From the NCBI GenBank assembly GCA_027621335.1, contig JAQCAN010000162.1, positions 1 through 6,021 of the forward strand: DNA of 6,021 nucleotides, in the 5' to 3' direction. This document shows positions 1 to 6,021 of the stretch, piece after piece. The stretch's first letter is position 1. Each line of letters starts with the position of its first letter. The position numbers and the translations under genes are program-made. This stretch comes from Bacteroidota bacterium. GTDB lineage: Bacteria > Bacteroidota > Bacteroidia > Flavobacteriales_D > JABDKJ01. The notes under the pieces were generated by a model, which saw nothing but the letters and a program-made list of their open reading frames with translations, was not told the origin of the DNA and made no database searches.

Positions 1-512
1 TGATCGGCTGCAAACCCGCGGGGATAGGTCTTCACCTGCTCCCCTTGCAATTCGGAATAATGCGATTTGAAGGTGCGATGGGTCAAGGCCTTCCGAAGGG
101 GATCTGAATCGACAACGATCTGATTCCTTATATGATTCAGATCCTCTTTATTGGGTCCCCAGAATCCTCCTCCTATCATGGATTGTCCTCCAGGCTGTAT
201 ACGGAAATAATACCCTCCCCTGAGTAAGTCGGTCGCCCGTCTGAAGTAACCACTGAACCATAGGTTATAGGGGGATTTATCCTTGGAGAAACGCACATCC
301 CTATTGATACGGTAGAGGCTCTTGGACGCATTTGGCGTGGAGATGTCATCATGATATTTGATTTGCTGCAAGATTTCATTCAGACAGTCTAAGACGTTCT
401 CCCTTGCCAAATCATAGCGGTGCTTATTGTCCTTGAACCAACTGCGGTCGTTGTTCTTGGCCAAGGCGCTGAGATAGGCCATGGTCTTCGGGTGGATGGT
501 CTGGTCGTTCAT
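1..512 (-). CDS. DUF2461 (TIGR02453) family protein, 3' end cut by window edge
   Basis: I read 170 residues from an ATG at 512 to the left edge. The family, usually about 220 residues, has no firmly assigned biochemical role, so this is a cytoplasmic protein of unknown function. Family hallmarks appear in order: an N-terminal helix ending NNDRSWFKDNKHRYD (about 20-34), then YRINRDVRFSKDKSPY (67-82), the glycine-rich YYFRIQPGG (101-109), GGGFWGPN (114-121), and GEQVKTYPRGFAAD (157-170) just before the cut. An in-frame TGA five codons upstream supports the start. No strong Shine-Dalgarno sequence is present (GGGAAG lies about 5 nt upstream). It is transcribed divergently from the phosphatase gene across a 242-bp spacer. 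The family call is strong; about 50 residues at the C terminus are missing. Confidence 0.9.
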   Translation of the reverse strand, partial: MNDQTIHPKTMAYLSALAKNNDRSWFKDNKHRYDLARENVLDCLNEILQQIKYHDDISTPNASKSLYRINRDVRFSKDKSPYNLWFSGYFRRATDLLRGGYYFRIQPGGQSMIGGGFWGPNKEDLNHIRNQIVVDSDPLRKALTHRTFKSHYSELQGEQVKTYPRGFAAD

Positions 513-706
513 TGGTCTTCCCGTTCAAATAGGGTGGCAGAGGCCCGATCTTGCACCTATCAAGCTCCAACAGAGTCATGGAAGCCAATCCATAGGCACG
601 GCTGTCACGTAAGAGATACTGATCGGAATCGACTAATATACAATAGTATGCAGAACGAATGGACAACGGACTCAGGGCGGGTGTCAAGAGCTATCTTTAC
701 CCTCAC

Positions 707-714
707 TAGGTTTG
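707..714 (+). promoter_or_regulatory. Candidate Bacteroidota -7 promoter element for the phosphatase gene
   Basis: TAGGTTTG fits the Bacteroidota -7 consensus TAnnTTTG exactly. It lies 40 nt before the ATG of the downstream gene, which gives a sensible leader of about 35 nt. No TTG is found at the usual -33 spacing (about 681-687 reads GTGTCAA), so only half of the promoter is supported. The rest of the divergent spacer (513-754) holds no gene that I can defend. Confidence 0.35.
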
Positions 715-754
715 GAACTTTAGTCCAGAGCAGCTTAAATTACATATAGACAAT

Positions 755-2347
755 ATGAAACGTAGGAACTTTCTACAGTTCTTGGGAACAGGAGCGGTGA
801 GCATGAGCCTTCTCCCTCCATTCGTGCACGCATGTAACTCTGAGGAAAAACGCAGAATATCCAGTCTGACCAGTTTGGTCAATGGCATCGCCCCTTCCTC
901 AGAAGATGAACTCGTCTTAGCTGAAGGGCTCTCTTTCAAGCGCTTGATCTCTTTCGGAGATGTGCTGAACCAAACTGAGACCTTCGGTTTCAATAACGAC
1001 TATACCGCCTTTGTCCCTGACCATGAAAACTCGGATAAAGGGACGCTTTGGGTGAATCATGAATACACCCATGACCTTTTCATCTCCGGATATAAGGATG
1101 GGGAGATTAAGACTAAAACGCAGGCAGACCTAGAATTGCGCTCGGTCGGTGGTTCCATTCTCAGGGTGCAACGTTCCTCTGATGGGCAGTGGGAACTCAT
1201 CCCTGGAGCCGATCACAAGCGCCTCCATGGTCTGAGTGAGATTCCTTTCAACTGGGACCAGCCAATCGCAGGATCATCCTTGGCCATTGGCACGTTTCAG
1301 AATTGCTCAGGAGGTGTCACACCCTGGGGCAGCATCCTCACTTGTGAAGAGAATTATCAGCATGCCTTTGGAGAGGCGATACACGGCAGTGACGAGGTCG
1401 ACTATCATCATGGCACTCACGGATGGGAAGCTTTCTACGACCACCGTCCGGAGCACTATGGCTGGGTAGTGGAAGTGGACCTCACCACTGGTAAGGCTCA
1501 GAAGCACGTGGCTCTTGGCCGATTCTGCCATGAATGTGCCACCCTCATCGAATTGGCTGATGGACGTTTGGTCGTCTACAGTGGAGACGATGGGAATGAC
1601 CAGTTCCTCTATAAGTTCATTTCAGCGGTTCCTGGATCCCTCAAGGAAGGAACATTGTATGTCGCCAATATAGATCAAGGGGTTTGGATGCCCATGGACA
1701 TCTCGGATGAACGTTTGAGTTCGGTATTCAAAGACCAGACCGAGGTCCTCATCCATTGTCGGAAAGCAGGTGCCATTCTAGGAGCTACACCATTGGACCG
1801 TCCAGAGGATATAGAGATAGACCCGGTTACTGGTGACATCCTTATGGCTTGCACAAACAACAAACCGAAAGGGAATTACCATGGCCAGATCATGAAGGTC
1901 ATCGAAGACGGGGGCGATTATGCCTCCCTGACCTTTCGCAGCGAAGTTTATCTCACTGGAGGAAGCGCTCTGGGATTCACATGCCCTGATAATCTAGCTT
2001 TCGATCAGGGAGGTAACTTATGGTTCACCGGTGACATGAGCGGGAGCTCCATGCACAAAGCTCCCTATGAGACCTTCGGCAATAACGGTTTATTCCTCGT
2101 GCCGCGGTCAGGACCTCAAGCCGGTGAGGTCTTCCAGGTGGCCAGTGGCCCAATGGATTCAGAACTCACAGGCCCCTTCTTTCATCCTGATGGTAAGACC
2201 TTATTCCTCAGCGTGCAGCACCCAGGAGAACAAACCAATGACTTAGAGAACCTGACGAGCCACTGGCCAGACGGTGGAGATGCCCTTCCTAAACCGACCG
2301 TAGTCTGTATATATGGCCCTTTGCTCGATATCCTGAATGGAGTATGA
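755..2347 (+). CDS. phoX: Tat-exported PhoX/DUF839-family alkaline phosphatase-like protein
   Basis: 530 residues, resembling PhoX phosphatases (PF05787), which are Ca/Fe-dependent phosphomonoesterases that free phosphate from organic esters outside the cytoplasmic membrane. The N terminus KRRNFLQFLG (2-11) is a twin-arginine signal followed by a short hydrophobic stretch. It ends VHAC (24-27), an imperfect lipobox, so lipidation at Cys27 is possible but unproven. Family motifs in order: WVNHEYT (99-105); NCSGGVTPWGSILTCEENY (183-201), which contains the conserved cysteine (Cys184) and glutamates of the metal site; YGWVVEVD (235-242); GRF.HE (255-260); YSGDD (275-279); DRPEDIEIDPVTGDI (348-362) with TNN (367-369); PDNLAFD (411-417) and LWFTGDMS (422-429); ELTG (470-473); QHPGE (488-492); SHWPDGG (502-508). 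The leader lacks a Shine-Dalgarno sequence, as is common in Bacteroidota. The stop overlaps the next start. Family membership is very secure; phosphatase activity on a given substrate is inferred. An odd point is FCHEC at 257-261, where relatives usually have a lysine and a glycine around HE. Confidence 0.92.
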   Translation: MKRRNFLQFLGTGAVSMSLLPPFVHACNSEEKRRISSLTSLVNGIAPSSEDELVLAEGLSFKRLISFGDVLNQTETFGFNNDYTAFVPDHENSDKGTLWVNHEYTHDLFISGYKDGEIKTKTQADLELRSVGGSILRVQRSSDGQWELIPGADHKRLHGLSEIPFNWDQPIAGSSLAIGTFQNCSGGVTPWGSILTCEENYQHAFGEAIHGSDEVDYHHGTHGWEAFYDHRPEHYGWVVEVDLTTGKAQKHVALGRFCHECATLIELADGRLVVYSGDDGNDQFLYKFISAVPGSLKEGTLYVANIDQGVWMPMDISDERLSSVFKDQTEVLIHCRKAGAILGATPLDRPEDIEIDPVTGDILMACTNNKPKGNYHGQIMKVIEDGGDYASLTFRSEVYLTGGSALGFTCPDNLAFDQGGNLWFTGDMSGSSMHKAPYETFGNNGLFLVPRSGPQAGEVFQVASGPMDSELTGPFFHPDGKTLFLSVQHPGEQTNDLENLTSHWPDGGDALPKPTVVCIYGPLLDILNGV

Positions 2348-3138
2348 AGAATCCGAAAGATCTTAACCGCGAGGCTTGGAATATCCGAGCTAAGAAGCAC
2401 CTGGATACCACCTTCTATGACATGAGCGCTTTCAAATCAGGAGCAAGCAGTTTGAAGGAGATAGAGTTGGGCCTTTTACCAGATCTCAGCGGTCTGAAGG
2501 TCCTCCATCTTCAATGTCACTTCGGTCAGGATAGCCTGTCCTTGGCATTGATGGGAGCACAAGTGACAGCAGTGGACTTCTCAGAGGAAGCCATCAACAT
2601 TGCTCGAGGGCTATCCAAGGAAATGGACCTCCCAGTGCACTTCATCTGCTCTGATGTCATGGCGCCTGACTTGTTGCAAGGTGAGACCTTCGACCTCATC
2701 TTCATGAGTTATGGGGTTCTCACCTGGCATGAAGACCTGAGCCCATTGGCCGAGCTCATCGAACGTTGCTTGGACCCTGATGGCCGACTTCTATTGGTCG
2801 AATTCCATCCTCACATGCAGATGTATGACGACTCGAATACCACCATCGAGCATTCCTATTTCCTTGACGGACCGATCTCCGGGATGCAAGAGGGTACCTA
2901 TGCCACTGAAAAGGACACAGAGCCCATTCCATATGTCGTTTGGAACCACAGCTTGGGTGAAGTCTTGAATACGCTGATAGGTGCTGGTCTTATTCTGGAA
3001 TTCGTTCAGGAGTATGATTTCTCTCCTTACCCTTGTTTTGAAAACTTGGTTCAGGTGGATGAAGAGCGCTGGATGGTCAAAGGTTTGGAAGGGAAAATCC
3101 CAATGTGCTTTGCGGTAAGGGCCAGAAAGGCCGATTGA
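2344..3138 (+). CDS. Class I SAM-dependent methyltransferase, substrate unknown
   Basis: 264 residues, cytoplasmic, no signal peptide or membrane segment. It has a Rossmann methyltransferase core. The SAM-binding motif I is VLHLQCHFGQDSLSLALMGA (53-72), a variant without the usual acidic-GxGxG but typical of one methyltransferase subgroup with an LQCHFGQ signature. It is followed by VTAVDFSEEAINIAR (74-88), with Asp78 as the likely ribose-binding acid. Next come a motif III-like ICSDVMAPDL (101-110), FDLIFMSYGVLTWHEDL (116-132), and the post-core strand GRLLLVEFHP (147-156). The C-terminal half (160-264) probably supplies substrate specificity; I cannot name the substrate. The ATG overlaps the phosphatase stop (ATGA at 2344-2347), so the two are co-transcribed and probably translationally coupled. 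It ends 7 bp from the stop of the convergent outer-membrane gene. Confidence 0.88.
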   Translation: MKNPKDLNREAWNIRAKKHLDTTFYDMSAFKSGASSLKEIELGLLPDLSGLKVLHLQCHFGQDSLSLALMGAQVTAVDFSEEAINIARGLSKEMDLPVHFICSDVMAPDLLQGETFDLIFMSYGVLTWHEDLSPLAELIERCLDPDGRLLLVEFHPHMQMYDDSNTTIEHSYFLDGPISGMQEGTYATEKDTEPIPYVVWNHSLGEVLNTLIGAGLILEFVQEYDFSPYPCFENLVQVDEERWMVKGLEGKIPMCFAVRARKAD

Positions 3139-3151
3139 ACACGACTCAATC
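3133..3151. repeat. Small inverted repeat spanning both stop codons of a convergent gene pair
   Basis: GATTGA, a 7-nt loop, then TCAATC gives a perfect 6-bp stem. It can extend by two G:C pairs (3129-3130 with 3153-3154) after one C-C mismatch. Each arm contains a TGA stop: 3136-3138 for the rightward methyltransferase and 3146-3148 for the leftward outer-membrane gene. It could act as a weak bidirectional transcription end, but the stem is AT-rich and no T-run follows on either side, so terminator function is only a possibility. Confidence 0.3.
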
Positions 3152-4543
3152 CCCCCAACAAGGAGCAATCAAACGCTTAGGGCTCTTCTTGGTGGAGGAG
3201 GCGCATTCAGATCCCTCTAGAAGCAGGATGTTGAAGCTGAAATAGATATCAGCACCATAGAGGTCCCTGTCCAATGCCAAGTCGATAAGGTCATCAGATC
3301 CCAGGGTGAAAGAGCGATATCTGACACTCAACCCCACTCTCAACTTCTCGTATTCGAATGTGCTCAGAGGAAGGGCCACTTCTAAGTCCTTTGATTCAAA
3401 CCTAGGAATAACTGCGGCCACTCTAGCACGCCATAGATCGAACGAACCTCCTCGCTTGATGCGTTCTTGGATCATGGCCGAGGTATGGAAGCCCTTGGAG
3501 AAATTATAGTCGAATTGGAGAGACAAGGCCGAGGGCAATGACACCTTATAGGCGGAAGAACGTCTGGTTATGTTCTGATCCGTTTCCACCCTCTCCATGA
3601 GCAGAACATCCAACTGTTCCAGATCAGAGAGCTGGGAGTCGATGTAATCTGGCCAGAGCACATCCGCCTCTATGACCTTCACATAGGCTGCATTGTCATT
3701 GAACCTCACAGCCCCAAGGTCCAGAACGGAGAACCCCCATTCGTATTTGTAATCGGATTGGCTGCACTGGGATTTCTTGCTGAATGGCACATAGGTGGAT
3801 CGGCCATCGATGGTCTTTCTGAACATGAGCCCTAGGTCGATGGCCCAGCCATTCCCAATTCCTAGATTATCCTTCACATAGGCATATTCACCTTTTAGCC
3901 CGGTCAATCTCAAGTCTTGAGAAGTGAAGGTATAGTCAGCCTCACCCAGCTTTAGGCCGTAATGGTCGGTGCCGAAAAGACGTTTCAGGGTGATGCCTGC
4001 ATTCAGATGGTGTTCATCCGTGACTTCGAGCATGTAGGCATAAGAGGCATTCAATTCACCCCAAGCCATCGCAGTAGCAGTCATGCCATTGAGGTCCAAT
4101 GGCTGGTCATAGAGCGGGGAATACCGAAAACCATGGTAGAATAACTGAGCGAGCTCCTCTGGGACGCCTCTGCCGTTGAACATCGCACGGTACCTTGTGG
4201 ATAGTCCAAAGGACTGCCTACCGTCCACCTTGAAGAGGCCAGGCCCATCGAAGGAGAAATCGATATAGCCACTCCTGCTTCCAGGTGCATCGGATTGGAC
4301 CGGGCTAGTCCCACGTCCAGCCAAAGCCGACCAGAGCCCTGGACCCTCAGAGGCAAAGTAAGTATGGTCATTCAGTCCGAAGAACGAGAGCCCTATGGTA
4401 TGGACGTCAATGTAAGTCCTGGAATCTGCGATCAAGGCGGGATTGAGTTGCACTGCTCGGGAGGGCAGGTAGTTGCTGAAGGCCACTCCCAGGCCTTCTT
4501 GAGCCAAAAGGCCAGAACTCCAGATAGGAATAGGAACAGACAT
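3146..4543 (-). CDS. DUF5723-type outer-membrane beta-barrel protein, 5' end probably frameshifted
   Basis: 465 residues from the in-frame ATG at 4543. The family is found in Bacteroidota and is predicted to form outer-membrane barrels; no substrate is known. Supporting sequence: the early LNPALIADSRTYIDV segment (33-47), many alternating aromatic/polar strands (for example YIDFSFDGPGLFKVDG, 93-108), and the well-conserved C-terminal half with LPSALSLQFDYNF (336-348), AVIPRFESKDLEVALPLS (377-394), LRVGLSVRYRSFTLGSDDL (401-419) and ADIYFSFNI (431-439). After the last strand there is an unusual 26-residue basic tail with two cysteines. The encoded N terminus (MSVPIPIWSSGLLAQEG) has no charged n-region and too short a core for a good signal peptide, and an in-frame TAG lies at 4556-4558. 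A proper signal peptide lies just upstream in another frame (4507-4572). The real start is therefore likely 4569 or 4572, with a frame change near 4506-4509. Confidence 0.82.
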   Translation of the reverse strand: MSVPIPIWSSGLLAQEGLGVAFSNYLPSRAVQLNPALIADSRTYIDVHTIGLSFFGLNDHTYFASEGPGLWSALAGRGTSPVQSDAPGSRSGYIDFSFDGPGLFKVDGRQSFGLSTRYRAMFNGRGVPEELAQLFYHGFRYSPLYDQPLDLNGMTATAMAWGELNASYAYMLEVTDEHHLNAGITLKRLFGTDHYGLKLGEADYTFTSQDLRLTGLKGEYAYVKDNLGIGNGWAIDLGLMFRKTIDGRSTYVPFSKKSQCSQSDYKYEWGFSVLDLGAVRFNDNAAYVKVIEADVLWPDYIDSQLSDLEQLDVLLMERVETDQNITRRSSAYKVSLPSALSLQFDYNFSKGFHTSAMIQERIKRGGSFDLWRARVAAVIPRFESKDLEVALPLSTFEYEKLRVGLSVRYRSFTLGSDDLIDLALDRDLYGADIYFSFNILLLEGSECASSTKKSPKRLIAPCWGD

Positions 4544-4572
4544 AGGGATATACTTCTACCGCAGCGCATCAT
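4507..4572 (-). other. Out-of-frame signal-peptide coding segment of the DUF5723 gene
   Basis: Reading from ATGATG at 4572/4569 gives MMRCGRSISLCLFLFLSGV followed by LAF, a textbook signal peptide with two arginines and a long hydrophobic core. In this frame translation then runs into an unrelated WLKKAWEW tail and stops at 4432. The barrel protein in the other frame reads LLAQEGLGVAF at the same place. A shift of one base at the TTTT run (minus-strand bases 4509-4506) would give GVLAFLAQEGLGVAF, with natural cleavage near Ala-Gln. The segment appears to be the true 5' end of the gene, separated by a one-base loss in the genome or in the read. Confidence 0.6.
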
Positions 4573-4609
4573 GGGACATGAATACCTTCCAACTTCACTC
4601 AGATGTCCC

Positions 4610-4622
4610 CGCGCCATGCGCG
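4610..4622. repeat. GC-rich hairpin in the leader of the DUF5723 gene
   Basis: CGCGC, a 3-nt loop, then GCGCG is a perfect 5-bp G:C stem. It sits about 38 nt upstream of the likely start at 4572. On the minus strand the loop reads ATG, the first codon of a short in-frame extension of the signal-peptide frame. It might influence translation or mark the end of the upstream transcript, but it may be chance. The rest of the 124-nt spacer (4573-4696) is AT-rich near the peptidase stop and has no clear promoter; TATTCTTG (4672-4665, minus) is a one-mismatch -7 element without a -33 partner. Confidence 0.3.
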
Positions 4623-4696
4623 TGAACACCTATAAGACGAAGCGGTAGACCTCTCGTTGCTTCACAAGAATATACGGCACTATATTTATTTGATTA

Positions 4697-5386
4697 TCAG
4701 CGCCTTGCTGAGCTATACCTCGATATATAGTAGAGTAGTGTGGCCAAGGATCCCAATGCAGCTACGACATAGGTACGGGCAGCCCATTTCAAGGCATCTT
4801 CCGCCCCATCATGCTCCTCGGCTGTGACCATGTGTTCCCGCTCCAACCAGGCCAAGGCCCTATGGCTCGCATCGAACTCCACAGGCAGTGTGATGAAAGA
4901 GAAGAGGGTCGTCACGCCATAGAGCAGGATCCCTATGAAGAGCACAGTGGTATTGGTGGTCGAGGCTGCAATCGCAAAACCAGCCAGGATGACCCATTGC
5001 ATGACCTTACTCGAGACGCTGACCACAGGCACCAGCTTGCTCCTCATAGTCAACCATGAATACGCTGTTGCATGCTGCACGGCATGGCCCACCTCATGGG
5101 CTGCCACTGCAGCTGCCGAGGCATTCCGTTCGCTATAGACCACTTCACTGAGGTTCACTGTCTTATTGGCGGGGTTATAATGATCGGTCAATTGACCTTG
5201 AACCGAGATGACTTTGACATCTCTGATGCCATGATCGGCCAGCATCTTCTCAGCGATCTCCTTTCCACTGAGGCCATTCTTGAGGCGCATCTTGGAGTAC
5301 ATCGCGAATTTGCTTTTAAGTCTATTGCTAACGAACATACTGATGAGCATGAAGATTCCTCCGATAACTATAGCTCCTGTCTGCAT
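4697..5386 (-). CDS. YugP-like membrane zinc metallopeptidase (Zn_peptidase_2, PF04298)
   Basis: 229 residues, the normal length for this family of integral-membrane metallopeptidases related in motif to M48; physiological substrates are not established. An N-terminal membrane segment (about 4-20) is followed by a soluble region with LSGKEIAEKMLADHGI (39-54), DVKVISVQGQLTDHYNP (56-72) and VNLSEVVYS (77-85). The zinc-binding HEVGH lies at 97-101 inside AVAAHEVGHAVQHATAYSWL, with His97 and His101 as ligands and Glu98 as catalytic base. Two further membrane segments (about 118-140 and 147-168) precede the conserved PVEFDASHRALAWL (168-181), whose Glu170 may be the third ligand (inferred). A last membrane helix lies at about 205-221, followed by a basic tail. 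The start lies 4 nt after the stop of the glutamate synthase-like gene, so the two form an operon. Confidence 0.92.
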   Translation of the reverse strand: MQTGAIVIGGIFMLISMFVSNRLKSKFAMYSKMRLKNGLSGKEIAEKMLADHGIRDVKVISVQGQLTDHYNPANKTVNLSEVVYSERNASAAAVAAHEVGHAVQHATAYSWLTMRSKLVPVVSVSSKVMQWVILAGFAIAASTTNTTVLFIGILLYGVTTLFSFITLPVEFDASHRALAWLEREHMVTAEEHDGAEDALKWAARTYVVAALGSLATLLYYISRYSSARR

Positions 5387-5390
5387 AGGG

Positions 5391-6021
5391 TCAATGTGTT
5401 GATTTCAATTCAATGGAAGGGCCTTGGCCTAAAAAGTCACAGGACTTGAAACTGGCCAGATCATGGCTGGCTAGTGCGGTCTTTTCATAATCGAAGACCT
5501 CTTGCAAGGTCAATGTCTGGTTATTATCTCCCATGCTCAGCTTGATATCGTCCATGGTGAACTGGCAAGGATGTTCGTATCCGCTGGCATGGCTGATCTC
5601 CAAGATCTCCTTCCTCAAGGTCATCATATAGCTCGCGAAGCGATCGGCCTTCAAAGGCACATCAATACCAGCCTGCAGCCACTTGCTCTGTGTGGCGACA
5701 CCTGAAGGACAGCGGTTCGTGTGACAGACTTGAGCCTGGATGCATCCAATCGACATCATGGCCTCACGTGCGACATTCACTAAATCCGCTCCCATGGCAA
5801 AGGCCATGATGGCCCTCGAGGGAAAGCCCAATTTGGCCGAGGCAATCAAGGTGATGTCCTCTTCCAGGTCATAGGATTGGACCATGCGATAGACTTCTGT
5901 GAAGGCATACATGAACGGCATAGAGACATGGTTCGCAAAGGATGGGGGCGCGGCCCCTGTCCCTCCTTCTCCTCCATCTATGGCAATGAAATCAGGGCCT
6001 CGTTTCTCATCCCGCATGATG
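5391..6021 (-). CDS. FMN-binding glutamate synthase family protein, C-terminal part
   Basis: 209 residues are visible; the 5' part lies beyond the right edge (whole proteins are usually about 500 residues), and the first visible ATG (6017) is internal. The domain is the FMN/iron-sulfur synthase domain of glutamate synthase (PF01645), in the stand-alone architecture without an amidotransferase domain as far as can be seen. Numbering from that ATG: PDFIAIDGGEGGTGAAP (8-24), the FMN/2-oxoglutarate-site signature; LIASAKLGFPSRAIMAFAMG (57-76), the phosphate-binding part of the barrel; and GCIQAQVCHTNRCPSGVATQ (91-110), with Cys92, Cys98 and Cys103 in the C-x5-C-x4-C spacing of the 3Fe-4S cluster. 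The C-terminal helices (about 120-208) follow the family pattern. Likely a cytoplasmic oxidoreductase; whether it makes glutamate is uncertain, because many stand-alone members have no proven substrate. It is the first visible gene of the leftward operon with the peptidase. Confidence 0.92.
   Translation of the reverse strand, partial: IMRDEKRGPDFIAIDGGEGGTGAAPPSFANHVSMPFMYAFTEVYRMVQSYDLEEDITLIASAKLGFPSRAIMAFAMGADLVNVAREAMMSIGCIQAQVCHTNRCPSGVATQSKWLQAGIDVPLKADRFASYMMTLRKEILEISHASGYEHPCQFTMDDIKLSMGDNNQTLTLQEVFDYEKTALASHDLASFKSCDFLGQGPSIELKSTH

Noticed and set aside
602..623. Possible Pho box (CTGTCA) upstream of the PhoX gene
   Set aside because: Only one half-site matches; the second repeat at the required spacing reads AGATACTG. 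It lies about 150 bp from the start, and the motif is a proteobacterial one.
641..648. Candidate minus-strand -7 element TACTATTG for the DUF2461 gene
   Set aside because: It has one mismatch to TAnnTTTG, the nearest TTG is only 15 nt upstream of it, and the leader would be about 130 nt long. Too weak to annotate.
420..749. Open frames on both strands covering the divergent spacer (420-749 plus, 424-687 minus)
   Set aside because: Both overlap the well-supported 5' end of the DUF2461 gene in other frames, and neither product resembles a known family. The DUF2461 start is normal for its family, so no frameshifted extension is needed.
2504..2563. Degenerate SAM-binding motif as a sign of an inactive methyltransferase
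   Set aside because: LQCHFGQ in place of acidic-GxGxG is a recognised variant in a subgroup of class I methyltransferases, and the rest of the core is intact.
4811..5449. Several plus-strand open frames over the peptidase and glutamate synthase genes
   Set aside because: They are antisense shadows: the minus-strand frames carry clear family motifs (HEVGH, GGEGGTGAAP), while the plus-strand products show none.

Overview
This window looks like an ordinary chromosomal segment from a member of the Bacteroidota, probably a flavobacterium-like or related free-living lineage. The evidence is a DUF5723-type outer-membrane barrel protein, which is essentially a Bacteroidota family, starts without clear Shine-Dalgarno sequences in AT-rich leaders, and one good match to the Bacteroidota -7 promoter element (TAnnTTTG). 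Coding density is high. I see no tRNA or rRNA gene, no insertion sequence, no CRISPR array and no phage gene.

Layout from left to right. A DUF2461 gene runs leftward and is cut by the window edge (1-512). A 242-bp divergent spacer (513-754) follows. It carries a candidate promoter for a rightward pair: a Tat-exported PhoX/DUF839-type phosphatase (755-2347) and a class I SAM-dependent methyltransferase (2344-3138). These two overlap by four bases (ATGA). The pair converges, with only 7 bp between stop codons, on a leftward DUF5723 outer-membrane protein gene (3146-4543). Upstream of that gene, also leftward, are a YugP-type membrane zinc metallopeptidase (4697-5386) and the C-terminal part of an FMN-binding glutamate synthase family protein (5391-6021, continuing past the right edge). 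The peptidase follows the glutamate synthase-like gene by 4 nt, so these two very probably share a transcript. The outer-membrane gene lies 124 nt beyond the peptidase stop, counted to its upstream signal-peptide start.

No common pathway joins all the genes. PhoX would release phosphate from organic phosphate esters outside the cytoplasmic membrane. The coupled methyltransferase is cytoplasmic and its substrate is unknown. The most notable anomaly is at the 5' end of the outer-membrane protein gene. Its reading frame lacks a convincing signal peptide, but a good one is encoded immediately upstream in another frame. A one-base change in a run of T (4506-4509 on the minus strand) would join the two, which points to a real frameshift or a sequencing error. 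I do not see a convincing new biological system here.
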